Assembly (NCBI GenBank): GCA_947383005.1
Contig: CANDBT010000006.1
Coordinates: forward strand, 1 to 64,000
Length of the DNA stretch: 64,000 nucleotides
DNA from: an uncultured bacterium
Lineage (GTDB): Bacteria > Bacillota > Clostridia > Lachnospirales > Lachnospiraceae
Direction of reading: 5' to 3'
This document shows, piece after piece, positions 1 to 8,033 of the stretch. The number at the start of each line of letters is the position of its first letter. The stretch's first letter is position 1. The notes below the pieces were generated by a model that did not search any database, was not told where the DNA came from, and saw only the letters and a program-made list of their open reading frames with translations. Both the position numbers and the translations under genes were made by a program.

Positions 1-2
1 GA

Positions 3-800
3 TGGATATTATTCGGGGATTTTTCCAAGTTCTACGACAACATCATACATGAGATAGCCAAAAGAGAGTTGCTTAAGCTGTTTAATGATGATGAATTCAT
101 TGACTGGCTACTGACTCTTATATTTGATGGGTTCAAGATTGATGTTTCTTACATGTCGGACGAAGAATACGCTTCCTGCATGGAGGATACGTTCAACAAG
201 CTTGACTATCGAGAGATTCCCAAGAACCTACTGACAGGCGAAAAGTGGATGTATAAGTCTGTCAATATTGGTGACCAGCTGTCTCAGATTATTGGTATCT
301 ATTACCCATACCGAATTGACAATTATGTGAAATATGTGAGAAGTCAGAAATTTTATGGTCGGTATATGGATGATTGGTACATCATGAGCCCCAGCAAGGA
401 AGAGTTACAGGATTTGCTGGAAAATATCTGTAGGATTGCAAAAGAGCTTGGTATTCATATCAACATGAAGAAGACCCGGATTGTGAAGATTTCGAGTACT
501 TATAAATATTTGCAGATCCGCTACAGTCTCACAAAGGATGGCAAAATCATTAAGCGGATCAATCCGACTCGTGTCACAACCATGAGGAGGAAACTGAAAA
601 AGCTGGCTGTAAAAGTTCAGGAAGGAGAAATCCCATATGAAAATGTGGAGAACATGTTCCGTGGTTGGATGGGCAGCTTTTATAAATTATTGTCAAGACA
701 GCAGCGGCAAAACCTGATCAGCCTGTACGAAGAGCTGTTCAGCAAAAAGATTACGATCATAAAGAAGAAAATGATTATGACGGACAAAGCAGTTGCTTAA
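3..800 (+). CDS. reverse transcriptase, 5' end cut by window edge (DGR-like/phage RT)
   Basis: RNA-directed DNA polymerase. The frame is open from base 3, so the N-terminus lies outside the window. Visible RT motifs are a motif A region reading GDFSKFYDNI, an IGDQLSQ motif (the IGxxxSQ form typical of diversity-generating-retroelement RTs rather than the QGxxxSP of group II introns), the catalytic RYMDD box, and a GIHINMKKTRI motif D, followed by a basic thumb-like region. No maturase or HNH domain follows. It lies directly upstream of holin and tail-type genes, so it belongs to a phage late region. A DGR template repeat and target would be expected upstream, outside the window. It could instead be one of the unclassified phage RT groups. 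RT identity is firm; DGR membership is inference. Confidence 0.85.
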   Translation, partial: WILFGDFSKFYDNIIHEIAKRELLKLFNDDEFIDWLLTLIFDGFKIDVSYMSDEEYASCMEDTFNKLDYREIPKNLLTGEKWMYKSVNIGDQLSQIIGIYYPYRIDNYVKYVRSQKFYGRYMDDWYIMSPSKEELQDLLENICRIAKELGIHINMKKTRIVKISSTYKYLQIRYSLTKDGKIIKRINPTRVTTMRRKLKKLAVKVQEGEIPYENVENMFRGWMGSFYKLLSRQQRQNLISLYEELFSKKITIIKKKMIMTDKAVA

Positions 801-852
801 GCAACACAAACAGGTGGATGAGCTACCATAAAAAACTGAAGGAGGTTATGGA

Positions 853-1188
853 ATGGATGTCTGGATGCAGGTAATCATTACAGTTTTTAGCTCAGTTCTT
901 GCGTCTTCTGGGCTGTGGGCTTATATCGCCAAAAGAGCAGAGAAAAAAGACGTAAAGACTGAGATGCTGATAGGTTTGGGACATGATCGGATCATGTATC
1001 TGGGAATGTCATATATCGACCGAGGGTGGATTACGTCCGATGAATATGAGAACCTATACGAGTATCTCTATAAGCCGTATGAAAAGATGGGCGGGAACGG
1101 CTCCGCGAAACGTATCATGAACGGGGTAAACAAATTACCTATACACAAATCACAATACAAGGAGGAAGCAAATCATGAAGATGAGTAA
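853..1188 (+). CDS. small phage protein with N-terminal membrane segment
   Basis: A 111-residue protein with a hydrophobic segment at about residues 5-25, then a basic stretch (AKRAEKKD) and a tyrosine-rich soluble tail. The start follows GGAGG at 841-845. It overlaps the holin-like gene by 14 bases and follows the RT gene after about 50 bases. Proteins of this type (one N-terminal membrane anchor, about 110 residues) commonly sit beside holins in Clostridia phages. That suggests a lysis-module or phage-associated membrane role, but no catalytic motif is visible and I cannot assign a function. Confidence 0.6.
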   Translation: MDVWMQVIITVFSSVLASSGLWAYIAKRAEKKDVKTEMLIGLGHDRIMYLGMSYIDRGWITSDEYENLYEYLYKPYEKMGGNGSAKRIMNGVNKLPIHKSQYKEEANHEDE

Positions 1189-1384
1189 CAAAACCTATGA
1201 CACTTTGAAATGGATCGCACAGTATCTCCTTCCGGCTGCAGGTACATTATATTTTGCTCTGGCCGGAATTTGGGGGCTGCCCTATGGTGAGCAGGTGGTG
1301 GGTACCATCACGGCAGTGGACACGTTCCTGGGCGTGATTCTGGGGATCAGTGCGGCACAGTACAATAAGACAGAGAGCAAGTGA
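1175..1384 (+). CDS. phage holin-like protein
   Basis: A 69-residue protein with two hydrophobic segments (about residues 14-32 and 40-60), separated by a short turn with glycines and PYGEQ, and a charged C-terminus. Size, topology and the wording LKWIAQYLLPAAGTLYFALA resemble small phage holins of the Dp-1-like class, which make membrane lesions that release endolysin. The gene overlaps its upstream neighbour by 14 bases and the next membrane gene by 4, so the three are translationally coupled. No endolysin gene is visible in this fragment. Confidence 0.7.
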   Translation: MKMSNKTYDTLKWIAQYLLPAAGTLYFALAGIWGLPYGEQVVGTITAVDTFLGVILGISAAQYNKTESK

Positions 1385-1566
1385 TGAGAGGCTGCCTGCC
1401 GGTTTTGCTGCTGTGCCTGGCTTGCATAGTGGTTCTGGCTATAGCGCTGGTCATTCTGTTTAAGTACGGAGGACTGGCGTTTATTGTTTTTGCGCTGATT
1501 ATTGCTTGTTTCGTTGGCGCAGCGGCAAATTATATTTTGGAAAAGAGGGATAGAGATGAGTTATAG
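1381..1566 (+). CDS. small hydrophobic phage protein
   Basis: A 61-residue, almost wholly hydrophobic protein with two membrane segments (about residues 5-27 and 29-48) and a short charged tail (LEKRDRDEL). Its start overlaps the holin stop by 4 bases. Its 3' end overlaps the next gene by 11 bases. It could be a second holin or antiholin, or a small anchor protein. Only size, hydrophobicity and position support this. Confidence 0.5.
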   Translation: MMRGCLPVLLLCLACIVVLAIALVILFKYGGLAFIVFALIIACFVGAAANYILEKRDRDEL

Positions 1567-1888
1567 CGTTCAGGGCACTACCATCACCCTCACAAGAGGC
1601 GATACTTTTATGGCTCTCGTTTCGATAACACAGTCGGATGGGAGCCAATATCTCCCGGTTGAAGGAGATTCCATACGGTTTGCGATGAAGAAGTCATACG
1701 AGGATGGCGAGCCTCTTTTGGTAAAAGACATACCCGTTGATACGATGAAGCTGATACTCGAACCAGGAGATACCAAGGCTCTGGATTTTGGGAAGTATGT
1801 TTATGACATTCAGCTTACCAAAGTTACCGGGGAAGTGGACACATTCATCACTAAGGGGAGCATGAAAATAACGGAAGAGGTGGATTGA
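1556..1888 (+). CDS. phage baseplate/tail-type protein
   Basis: A 110-residue protein. The ATG at 1556 is chosen over an upstream in-frame start because GAGGGA lies 5 bases before it, and because the upstream residues only repeat the overlapping membrane gene. The N-terminus reads SVQGTTITLTRGDTF, then DSIRFAMKK and KYVYDIQLTK. This beta-rich pattern (an intrinsic-polarisation-type fold, value limits and a reported property) recurs in small proteins of Clostridia phage tail regions. Inferred structural role; no enzyme motif seen. Confidence 0.55.
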   Translation: MSYSVQGTTITLTRGDTFMALVSITQSDGSQYLPVEGDSIRFAMKKSYEDGEPLLVKDIPVDTMKLILEPGDTKALDFGKYVYDIQLTKVTGEVDTFITKGSMKITEEVD

Positions 1889-1889
1889 C

Positions 1890-2189
1890 ATGGGGAACAT
1901 CAACGCATTGAAAACTTTATCCGGCTCCATAGCTGCAGATGTTTCTTTGTCTGGGGTATTGTCATGTGTTGGCGGGCTGTCGGGGAAAGTGTCCGTTACC
2001 AAAGAGTATGATATTTACGGTGGGGAGTATAAAATCGTTCCAAAGACATTCAAGGAACAAGTACTTCCCACCAGCAATCGGGTACTGAAAGAAGATGTCG
2101 TTGTGAAAGAAGTTCCGTTTTATGAGACCAGTAATGATTCGGGCGGAATAACTGCATATATCGGAAAGGATGTTGAGAATGGCTTATAA
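1890..2189 (+). CDS. phage tail-associated protein, short
   Basis: A 99-residue protein starting one base after the upstream stop. The N-terminal third is small-residue rich (SGSIAADVSLSGVLS). The C-terminal half has YKIVPKTFKEQVLPTSNRVL and ends in PFYETSNDSGGITAYIG. That ending matches the C-terminus of the next protein (IPYVESSNSAGGTTVTIAG), so the two share a module. The pattern of a repeated xxPTxxxQxIxP segment is common in phage tail appendage proteins. Overlaps the next gene by 11 bases. Confidence 0.55.
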   Translation: MGNINALKTLSGSIAADVSLSGVLSCVGGLSGKVSVTKEYDIYGGEYKIVPKTFKEQVLPTSNRVLKEDVVVKEVPFYETSNDSGGITAYIGKDVENGL

Positions 2190-2757
2190 CAAAGTAGTTT
2201 ACGGTGGAAAGACCCTGATGGATCTCACAGGGGATTCCGTGACACCGGACAAACTTCTCGCCGGTGAGACTGCCCATGACAAATCCGGAGAAGCGATTGC
2301 CGGAACCTGTACATTTGATGTGGACTCTACGGATGCGACAGTTACGGCGGCTGAGATTCTGAAAGGAAAAACGGGATATGCCAGAGGCAGCAAGGTCACT
2401 GGAACCATGTTGAATCACGGCGCTGTTACGGGAAGCATATCGGGGAAAGACGATTCGTATGTGGTTCCTGTTGGGTATCACGATGGTTCAGGTGTGGTTA
2501 AAATCGATGACACGGAGAAAGCAAAACTTGTTCCAAGTAATATCCGGAGCGGGGTTAGTGTCCTTGGAGTCGAGGGAAACATGACCGGAACCGAGGATGT
2601 GAATGCCCAGACTAAAACGGTTTCTCCGTCTACCGTCCAGCAGACAATTCTGCCGGATGAGGGGTATAACTATCTGTCTCAGATTGTGGTGGGCGCGATT
2701 CCCTATGTGGAAAGTTCTAATTCTGCGGGAGGTACTACGGTAACGATTGCGGGGTGA
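2179..2757 (+). CDS. modular phage tail protein
   Basis: A 192-residue protein. The ATG at 2179 is preferred to the one at 2170 because AAAGGA at 2165-2170 is then 8 bases away. It appears to be a chimera. Its N-terminus (YNKVVYGGKTLMDLTGDSVT) matches the start of the next gene product, and its C-terminus (VQQTILPDEGYNYLSQI ... SNSAGGTTVTIAG) matches the preceding one. Internal repeats of the KGKTGYARGSKVTGTM type are typical of phage tail spike or fibre shafts. Structural role inferred. Confidence 0.6.
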   Translation: MAYNKVVYGGKTLMDLTGDSVTPDKLLAGETAHDKSGEAIAGTCTFDVDSTDATVTAAEILKGKTGYARGSKVTGTMLNHGAVTGSISGKDDSYVVPVGYHDGSGVVKIDDTEKAKLVPSNIRSGVSVLGVEGNMTGTEDVNAQTKTVSPSTVQQTILPDEGYNYLSQIVVGAIPYVESSNSAGGTTVTIAG

Positions 2758-2761
2758 TTGA

Positions 2762-3013
2762 ATGTCAGTAAACAAAATTGTTTACGGAGATAGAACGTTG
2801 ATTGACCTGACTGGGGATACCGTTACCGAAGAAACCTTACTTAAGGGTTGCCAGGCACATGGGGCGGATGGTACAATAATTATCGGAACTATGTTATCCG
2901 GATGTCCTGCCGAGTTTATTGTAGAGGAAGAGGTTGCTGACTCGTCCGGACAGGATATACAGGATGAAACCGGGAGCGTAGTTAAGGGCAAAATCAAGTA
3001 TTTAAGGGTGTAG
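2762..3013 (+). CDS. phage tail-type protein, paralog of upstream N-terminus
   Basis: An 83-residue protein. Residues 1-43 (VNKIVYGDRTLIDLTGDTVT ... LLKGCQAHGADG) are clearly homologous to the N-terminus of the preceding protein, followed by a short acidic tail. Last phage-type gene in the run. The sequence then changes to ordinary host genes, so the phage region ends between here and 3137. It may be a truncated copy of a longer tail protein. Confidence 0.55.
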   Translation: MSVNKIVYGDRTLIDLTGDTVTEETLLKGCQAHGADGTIIIGTMLSGCPAEFIVEEEVADSSGQDIQDETGSVVKGKIKYLRV

Positions 3014-3136
3014 AAAAGCTGTTTATTTCGTGAGTATTCCTACATTTCAAAGAAAAACCCTTGAATTTACAGGATTCTGTGTTTCTATGATAAAATCTTT
3101 GTAAAATAGTCATGACAGTTCAGAGAGGAGGAAATT
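3014..3136 (+). other. junction between phage remnant and host DNA, with weak promoter
   Basis: No gene. A possible weak sigma-A promoter for iadA is TTTACA (3066-3071), 17 bases, GATAAA (3089-3094). No tRNA and no obvious attachment-site duplication can be recognised here, because the other end of the phage is outside the window. Confidence 0.35.
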
Positions 3137-4312
3137 TTGCTGTATTTGATTCAAAATGTCCATATTTTGGGACCGGAAGATGAAGGAATAAAAGATGTGC
3201 TGATCGGCGGAGCGAAAATATTGGCGCTTGCCAGCCATCTCCCGGTGGAGGCTGCTTATGGGATTACGGTTTTGGACGGCAGGGGCAAGGTGCTGATGCC
3301 GGGTTTTATTGACGCCCATGTGCATATTCTTGGCGGGGGCGGCGAGGGCGGAGCCAGGACACGGACGCCGGAGATTATGCTTTCTGATATTATTTCAGGG
3401 GGCGTTACTACCGTGGTTGGCTGTCTGGGCACAGATGGCTGTACCCGTACCATGACGAATTTGCTGGCGAAAGCAAAAGGGCTGGAGGAAGAAGGGATTA
3501 CCACTTATGTATATACCGGTTCCTACCAGGTTCCGGTGCGCACATTGACCGGGAGTATTATGGATGATATGATTTTACTGGAGAAAGTGGTAGGCACCGG
3601 GGAAGTGGCTATTTCCGATCATCGCTCGTCCCAGCCGACAAAAGAGGAGTTTGCCCGGATAGTGGCAGATACCCGGGTGGGCGGCATTCTTTCTGCCAAG
3701 GCTGGCCTGGTTAATATCCATATGGGGGATGGGAACGAAAAATTGGATTTTTTGCGGTATGTTTTGGAACATACACAAATTCCGCCGTCTCAGATGCTTC
3801 CGACCCATATTAACAGAAGCCTGACGTTGATGAAGGATGGGATTGATTATGCAAAGGGTTTGGGCGGCTATATTGATTTGACTACCAGTTCCGATCCGGA
3901 TTATCTGGAGCCGGAAGAGGTGAAAGCCAGCACGGGGCTGAAGATGGCGATAGATGCAGGGGTATCGGCAGATCACGTGACTTTTTCTTCTGACGGCCAG
4001 GGAAGCTTGCCGATTTTTAACCCTGATGGAACATTAAAAGGTCTGGGTGTCGGAAAGGTTGCTTCTTTGTACCGGGAGATGAGAGACGCGGTGTTTTCCG
4101 ATGGTGTGCCTTTGGAAACGGCACTTATGGCAATCACTTCCAACCCGGCGGCGCTTTTAAAACTTTCCGGAAAAGGAAAGATTGCCCAAGGAATGGATGC
4201 CGATTTGGTTATGGCGGATGAGGAAACGTTAGATATCGATACGGTAATGGCAAAAGGGGTTTTGATGGTTTCCGGAGGGGAAATCCTGGTAAAAGGGACA
4301 TTCGAATATTAA
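3137..4312 (+). CDS. iadA: isoaspartyl dipeptidase (beta-aspartyl peptidase)
   Basis: Zinc amidohydrolase that cleaves beta-aspartyl (isoaspartyl) dipeptides left after breakdown of damaged proteins. 391 residues, full family length. The amidohydrolase metal motif HVH is at residues 61-63 (GFIDAHVHILGGGGEGG). The bridging lysine is probably in SAKAGLVNIHMGDG, with further ligands in LPTHINR and the aspartate of FSSDGQGS. It starts with TTG at 3137, five bases after GAGGAGG; no better start exists. Followed by a terminator-like hairpin, a MITE and a YfcC-type transporter, a pairing that suggests peptide or amino acid scavenging. Confidence 0.93.
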   Translation: MLYLIQNVHILGPEDEGIKDVLIGGAKILALASHLPVEAAYGITVLDGRGKVLMPGFIDAHVHILGGGGEGGARTRTPEIMLSDIISGGVTTVVGCLGTDGCTRTMTNLLAKAKGLEEEGITTYVYTGSYQVPVRTLTGSIMDDMILLEKVVGTGEVAISDHRSSQPTKEEFARIVADTRVGGILSAKAGLVNIHMGDGNEKLDFLRYVLEHTQIPPSQMLPTHINRSLTLMKDGIDYAKGLGGYIDLTTSSDPDYLEPEEVKASTGLKMAIDAGVSADHVTFSSDGQGSLPIFNPDGTLKGLGVGKVASLYREMRDAVFSDGVPLETALMAITSNPAALLKLSGKGKIAQGMDADLVMADEETLDIDTVMAKGVLMVSGGEILVKGTFEY

Positions 4313-4385
4313 GTCATTTTTGCTGGCCGTCCAAACGGTAGGAATATCGATGCTTTTGCCCGGCGCAGGCGGGTAAGAAGATACC

Positions 4386-4407
4386 CGGCATGAACGGATG
4401 CCGTTTT
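4386..4407 (+). terminator. Rho-independent terminator after iadA
   Basis: Stem CGGCAT (4386-4391) / ATGCCG (4398-4403) followed by TTTT. The stem is short. The MITE begins three bases after it. Confidence 0.5.
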
Positions 4408-4410
4408 GAT

Positions 4411-4573
4411 ATGTATTCTCGGAGTCTCTCTGTGCCTGATTTTGTGAGATGATTTTTTGTCAGATGTGCATAAATTTATGAGGCGTACGTGGAACGTACG
4501 TTGATTAAATTTAGGTGCATATGACGGAAAATCAACCACAAAAGCAGGTGCAGGAGAGATTCCGAGAGTACAT
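4411..4573. mobile_element. MITE-like palindromic element, copy 1
   Basis: A 163-bp non-coding element, reverse-oriented relative to copy 2 at 32657-32819 and differing from it by about 8 bases by eye. Terminal inverted repeats are imperfect (ATGTATTCTCGGA at the left, ATGTACTCTCGGA on the other strand at the right). The interior continues as a long imperfect palindrome centred on CGTACGTGGAACGTACG. It is flanked by TGAT on both sides (4407-4410 and 4574-4577), consistent with a 4-bp target duplication. It lies between iadA and the YfcC transporter and could fold into a long hairpin in RNA. Confidence 0.8.
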
Positions 4574-4623
4574 TGATTAGAAAAGGAGAAACAGCAAAGA
4601 AAAATCAAGCAGGAGGAAATGTT

Positions 4624-6138
4624 ATGGGAGAGACAAAAAGGCAGTTTCAAATGCCGCATACGTATATTATTATTTTCGGAGTGATTTTGCTGGCGGCGCT
4701 TTTGACGATGTTTGTGCCGTTAGGGAAATATGAAACACGGGAAATAACCTATATGATGAATGGGGAAGAAAAAAGCCGTACCGTTTTAGATCCGGAAAGT
4801 TTCCAGTATGTGTTGGATGAGAACGGAAAAAAAGTTACGAAAATTGCTCCCCTTTTTGGTACGGAAGATTTTGGCAGACAGGGGATTTTGAATTATGTAT
4901 TTGAAGGTTTGACAACAGGAGATAAGAATGGTACGGCAGTCGGTATTATTGCTTTTATCCTGGTGGTAGGCGGCGCTTTTGGCATTGTGCTGAAGACGGG
5001 TGCTGTAGAGAGCGGGATAATGCGGGTCATTGCCATTACCAACGGCAGGGAGATTTTGCTGATTCCCGTCTTGATTACCTTGTTTTCGCTTGGCGGCGCG
5101 GTGTTTGGAATGGGGGAAGAGGCAATTCCTTTTGTCATGATTCTGGTGCCCATGTTTGTGGCTATGGGATATGACGCGGTAGTTGGTATCATGTGTTCTT
5201 ATGTGGCAACCCAGATTGGTTTTGGTTCTTCCTGGCAGAATCCTTTTGGTCTTGCCGTCGCTCAGGGTGTAGCAGGGATCCCGGTAATGTCAGGGGCATG
5301 GTTCAGAATTCCTTTGTGGATTTTTTTCACGGCGCTTGCATCGGTTTTTACTATGCGTTATGCAGTGAAAATCAAGAAAAACCCGCAGTTGTCGGTAGCA
5401 TATGAGTCAGACGAGGCTTACCGCACGGAATTTGCCCAAAACGGGAGAGAGATGCCTCCTTTCCTGTTAGGGCATAAGCTGGTGCTTTTGACGGTTGCTG
5501 CGTGTATGGCATGGACAATTTGGGGAGTGGTGGTTAAAGGCTATTATATCCCGGAGATTGCTTCTCAGTTTTTTGTCATGGGATTTGTTTCGGGAATCAT
5601 CGGGGTTGCCTTCCATCTTAATGGAATGAGTCTTAATGATATTCCTAAAGCTTTTGACCGCGGGGCAGCAGATCTTTTGGGAGCGGCTATGTGTGTCGGT
5701 ATGGCTCAGGGAATCATCATTATTCTCGGCGGGACAAGCGCTACGGACGGAACCGTATTGAATACGATCCTTCACAGCATCAGTGAAGGAATGAAAAATT
5801 TCCCGCCGGTAATTTCGGCTTGGCTGATGTATATATTCCAGTCGGTGTTCAATTTCTTCGTGGTGTCCGGTTCCGGGCAGGCTGCCTTGACGATGCCGGT
5901 GATGGCGCCCCTTGCTGATTTGGTTGGGGTAGAACGCCAGGTGGCAGTAGTTGCTTACCAGTTGGGCGATGCTTTTACGAATTTTATTGTCCCCACGTCG
6001 GGATGCCTTTTGGGGGCATTGGCGGCTGCAAAGCTGGATTGGGGGAAATGGGCAAAGTTCCAAATCCGTTTCCAGGCTGTTCTGTTTGTGTGTGCATCAT
6101 TGGCAGTGATTTTGGCTGTCATGATCGGGTTGTCATAG
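4624..6138 (+). CDS. yfcC: YfcC/DcuC-superfamily membrane transporter
   Basis: A 504-residue polytopic membrane protein. ATG at 4624 has AGGAGGAA at 4610-4617; the upstream in-frame TTG falls at the MITE edge and lacks a site. The first membrane segment (IIIFGVILLAALLTMFVPLG) is followed by an extracytoplasmic loop, then about eleven more segments. The glycine-rich stretch GEEAIPFVMILVPMFVAMGYD and the motif FVVSGSGQAALTMPVMAPLAD are typical of YfcC/DcuC family secondary carriers, which move C4-dicarboxylates, basic amino acids or peptides. The substrate is unknown; its iadA neighbour suggests peptides or aspartate-type products. Confidence 0.88.
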   Translation: MGETKRQFQMPHTYIIIFGVILLAALLTMFVPLGKYETREITYMMNGEEKSRTVLDPESFQYVLDENGKKVTKIAPLFGTEDFGRQGILNYVFEGLTTGDKNGTAVGIIAFILVVGGAFGIVLKTGAVESGIMRVIAITNGREILLIPVLITLFSLGGAVFGMGEEAIPFVMILVPMFVAMGYDAVVGIMCSYVATQIGFGSSWQNPFGLAVAQGVAGIPVMSGAWFRIPLWIFFTALASVFTMRYAVKIKKNPQLSVAYESDEAYRTEFAQNGREMPPFLLGHKLVLLTVAACMAWTIWGVVVKGYYIPEIASQFFVMGFVSGIIGVAFHLNGMSLNDIPKAFDRGAADLLGAAMCVGMAQGIIIILGGTSATDGTVLNTILHSISEGMKNFPPVISAWLMYIFQSVFNFFVVSGSGQAALTMPVMAPLADLVGVERQVAVVAYQLGDAFTNFIVPTSGCLLGALAAAKLDWGKWAKFQIRFQAVLFVCASLAVILAVMIGLS

Positions 6139-6165
6139 CTGATAAGGATTGTAAAGAAAAAACAC

Positions 6166-6194
6166 TTGACACCTTGGCGAATATCTTGTATGAT
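6166..6194 (+). promoter_or_regulatory. sigma-A promoter of ylxM-ffh
   Basis: TTGACA (6166-6171), 17-base spacer, TATGAT (6189-6194). The predicted start, about 6201, is only about 9 bases before the ylxM ATG, so the leader would be extremely short. Confidence 0.8.
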
Positions 6195-6209
6195 AATGCA
6201 GGTGATGTT

Positions 6210-6551
6210 ATGGACAGTATTGTGAGGCAAAGCCTTTTATACGATTTTTATGGAGAACTGCTGACAGAGCATCAGAGAGCGGTATATGAAGCGGCCATAT
6301 TTGATGATATGTCTTTGGGGGAGATAGCCCAGGAGCAGGGGATTAGCCGTCAGGGTGTCCATGATCTGATCAAGCGGTGCAGCCGAATTCTCAGCGCTTA
6401 TGAAGATAAGCTTCATTTGGTCAGCAAGTTTCAGAAGACGAAGCAGATGGTGGGAGAGATCCGCAGATTGACCGAAGAATTCAAAAAGAGCAGGGATGAA
6501 TCGCTGATTGAACAGATTGGGCAGATTTCCAGTGATATTTTAGAGCTGTAG
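6210..6551 (+). CDS. ylxM: YlxM/UPF0122 family SRP-associated DNA-binding-like protein
   Basis: A 113-residue helical protein with a sigma-70 region-4-like helix-turn-helix: LTEHQRAVYEAAIFDDMSLG, then EIAQEQGISRQGVHDLIKR. In Firmicutes YlxM (p13) is encoded directly upstream of ffh and modulates the signal recognition particle. Here ffh follows after 28 bases. ATG 6210 is chosen because AGGTGA sits 5 bases upstream and the protein then has the normal family length; the longer open frame only runs into the upstream transporter gene. The promoter lies so close that the ribosome site overlaps the predicted transcript start. Confidence 0.9.
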   Translation: MDSIVRQSLLYDFYGELLTEHQRAVYEAAIFDDMSLGEIAQEQGISRQGVHDLIKRCSRILSAYEDKLHLVSKFQKTKQMVGEIRRLTEEFKKSRDESLIEQIGQISSDILEL

Positions 6552-6579
6552 AGGCTGCCGGAGAGAGCAGGAGGTTTTT

Positions 6580-7941
6580 ATGGCTTTTGAAAGCTTATCC
6601 GATAAATTGCAGAATGTGTTTAAACGTCTGCGGGGCAAAGGACGCCTGACCGAGGCAGATGTAAAAGCGGCCCTTAAAGAAGTCAAGATGGCTCTTTTGG
6701 AGGCGGATGTCAGCTTTAAGGTAGTCAAACAGTTCGTAGCTTCCGTGCAGGAACGTGCCGTTGGGGAAGAAGTGCTGGAAGCCTTACAGCCCGGCCAGAT
6801 GGTGATTAAGATTGTGAATGAAGAGCTGATTCGGCTTATGGGGGCGGATACGACAGAGATAGCTCTCAGGCCGGGCAATGAGCTTACAATTATTATGATG
6901 GTTGGCCTTCAGGGCGCAGGAAAGACGACTACGGCAGCAAAGATTGCCGGGAAGCTGAAAGCAAAAGGGCGCAAGCCGCTGTTGGCCGCCTGCGATGTCT
7001 ATCGCCCCGCCGCTATCCAGCAGTTAGAGATCAATGGAGAGAAGCAGGGTGTGCCGGTATTTTCCATGGGGGACAATCAAAACCCGGTGAATATTGCCAG
7101 GGCTTCCGTGGAGCATGCGCGGAAGAACAGTTGTAATGTAGTGATTCTTGATACGGCAGGCCGGCTCCATGTAGATGAGGATATGATGGAAGAACTGGTC
7201 AATATTAAGGGGGCAGTTTCCATATCCCAGACAATTTTGGTAGTAGATGCCATGACTGGCCAGGATGCAGTCAATGTGGCCGGTAGTTTTCAGGAAAAGA
7301 TAGGTATTGACGGCGTTATCCTTACCAAGTTGGATGGCGATACCCGTGGCGGAGCGGCTCTGTCTATTCGGGCAGTTACAGGAAAGCCGATTCTGTATAT
7401 TGGTATGGGAGAAAAGCTGTCTGATTTGGAGCAATTTTATCCGGATCGTATGGCATCCCGCATTCTTGGCATGGGGGATATGCTGACGCTGATTGAGAAG
7501 GCCGAGCAGGAGTTTGACGAAGAAAAAGCCAGGGAGATGACCCAGAAGCTGCGCAAAGCCGAATTTGATTATAATGATTTTTTGGAGCAGATGCAGCAGA
7601 TTAAGAAGATGGGCGGCCTTGCCAGCATTATGAATATGCTGCCGGGTATGGGGCAGTTGAAGGGCGGTATGCCTGAAGTTGATGAGTCGGCTTTTAGCCG
7701 GGTAGAAGCGATTATCCTTTCCATGACCAAGGAAGAAAGGGCAAATCCGGCTTTGATGAATCTTTCAAGGAAGCAGCGCATTGCCAGAGGCGCCGGTGTG
7801 GAGGTCAGCGAGGTAAACCGTATAGTCAAGCAGTTCGACCAGATGAAGAAGATGATGAAGCAATTGCCAGGTATGATGGGAGGCAAGAAAGGCCGGGGTG
7901 GGCTTGGCGGTATGTTTGGTAAGATGAAGCTGCCTTTTTAG
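6580..7941 (+). CDS. ffh: signal recognition particle GTPase Ffh (SRP54)
   Basis: Protein subunit of SRP. It binds signal sequences of nascent chains and docks with FtsY to deliver them to SecYEG. 453 residues: helical N domain (1-90), G domain with P-loop GLQGAGKTTTAAK, DTAGR and TKLDGDTRGGAAL, then the methionine-rich M domain (LASIMNMLPGMGQLKGGM and repeated QMKKMMKQLPGMMGG) that binds 4.5S RNA and signal peptides. The start has GCAGGAGG upstream. It shares the promoter with ylxM. Followed by about 300 bases of palindromes before rpsP. Confidence 0.98.
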   Translation: MAFESLSDKLQNVFKRLRGKGRLTEADVKAALKEVKMALLEADVSFKVVKQFVASVQERAVGEEVLEALQPGQMVIKIVNEELIRLMGADTTEIALRPGNELTIIMMVGLQGAGKTTTAAKIAGKLKAKGRKPLLAACDVYRPAAIQQLEINGEKQGVPVFSMGDNQNPVNIARASVEHARKNSCNVVILDTAGRLHVDEDMMEELVNIKGAVSISQTILVVDAMTGQDAVNVAGSFQEKIGIDGVILTKLDGDTRGGAALSIRAVTGKPILYIGMGEKLSDLEQFYPDRMASRILGMGDMLTLIEKAEQEFDEEKAREMTQKLRKAEFDYNDFLEQMQQIKKMGGLASIMNMLPGMGQLKGGMPEVDESAFSRVEAIILSMTKEERANPALMNLSRKQRIARGAGVEVSEVNRIVKQFDQMKKMMKQLPGMMGGKKGRGGLGGMFGKMKLPF

Positions 7942-8033
7942 CCCATATGGGTGAATAGTCCCGGCATTAAGACGGTGATAGGCCAGGCTGTAGCGCCGTT
8001 GGCGCTTTGGCCGGGAATTATCATAGATTTCCA

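Noticed and set aside
5467-6063. 198-residue minus-strand frame inside the YfcC transporter
   Set aside because: Antisense shadow of membrane-protein codons, with no ribosome site.
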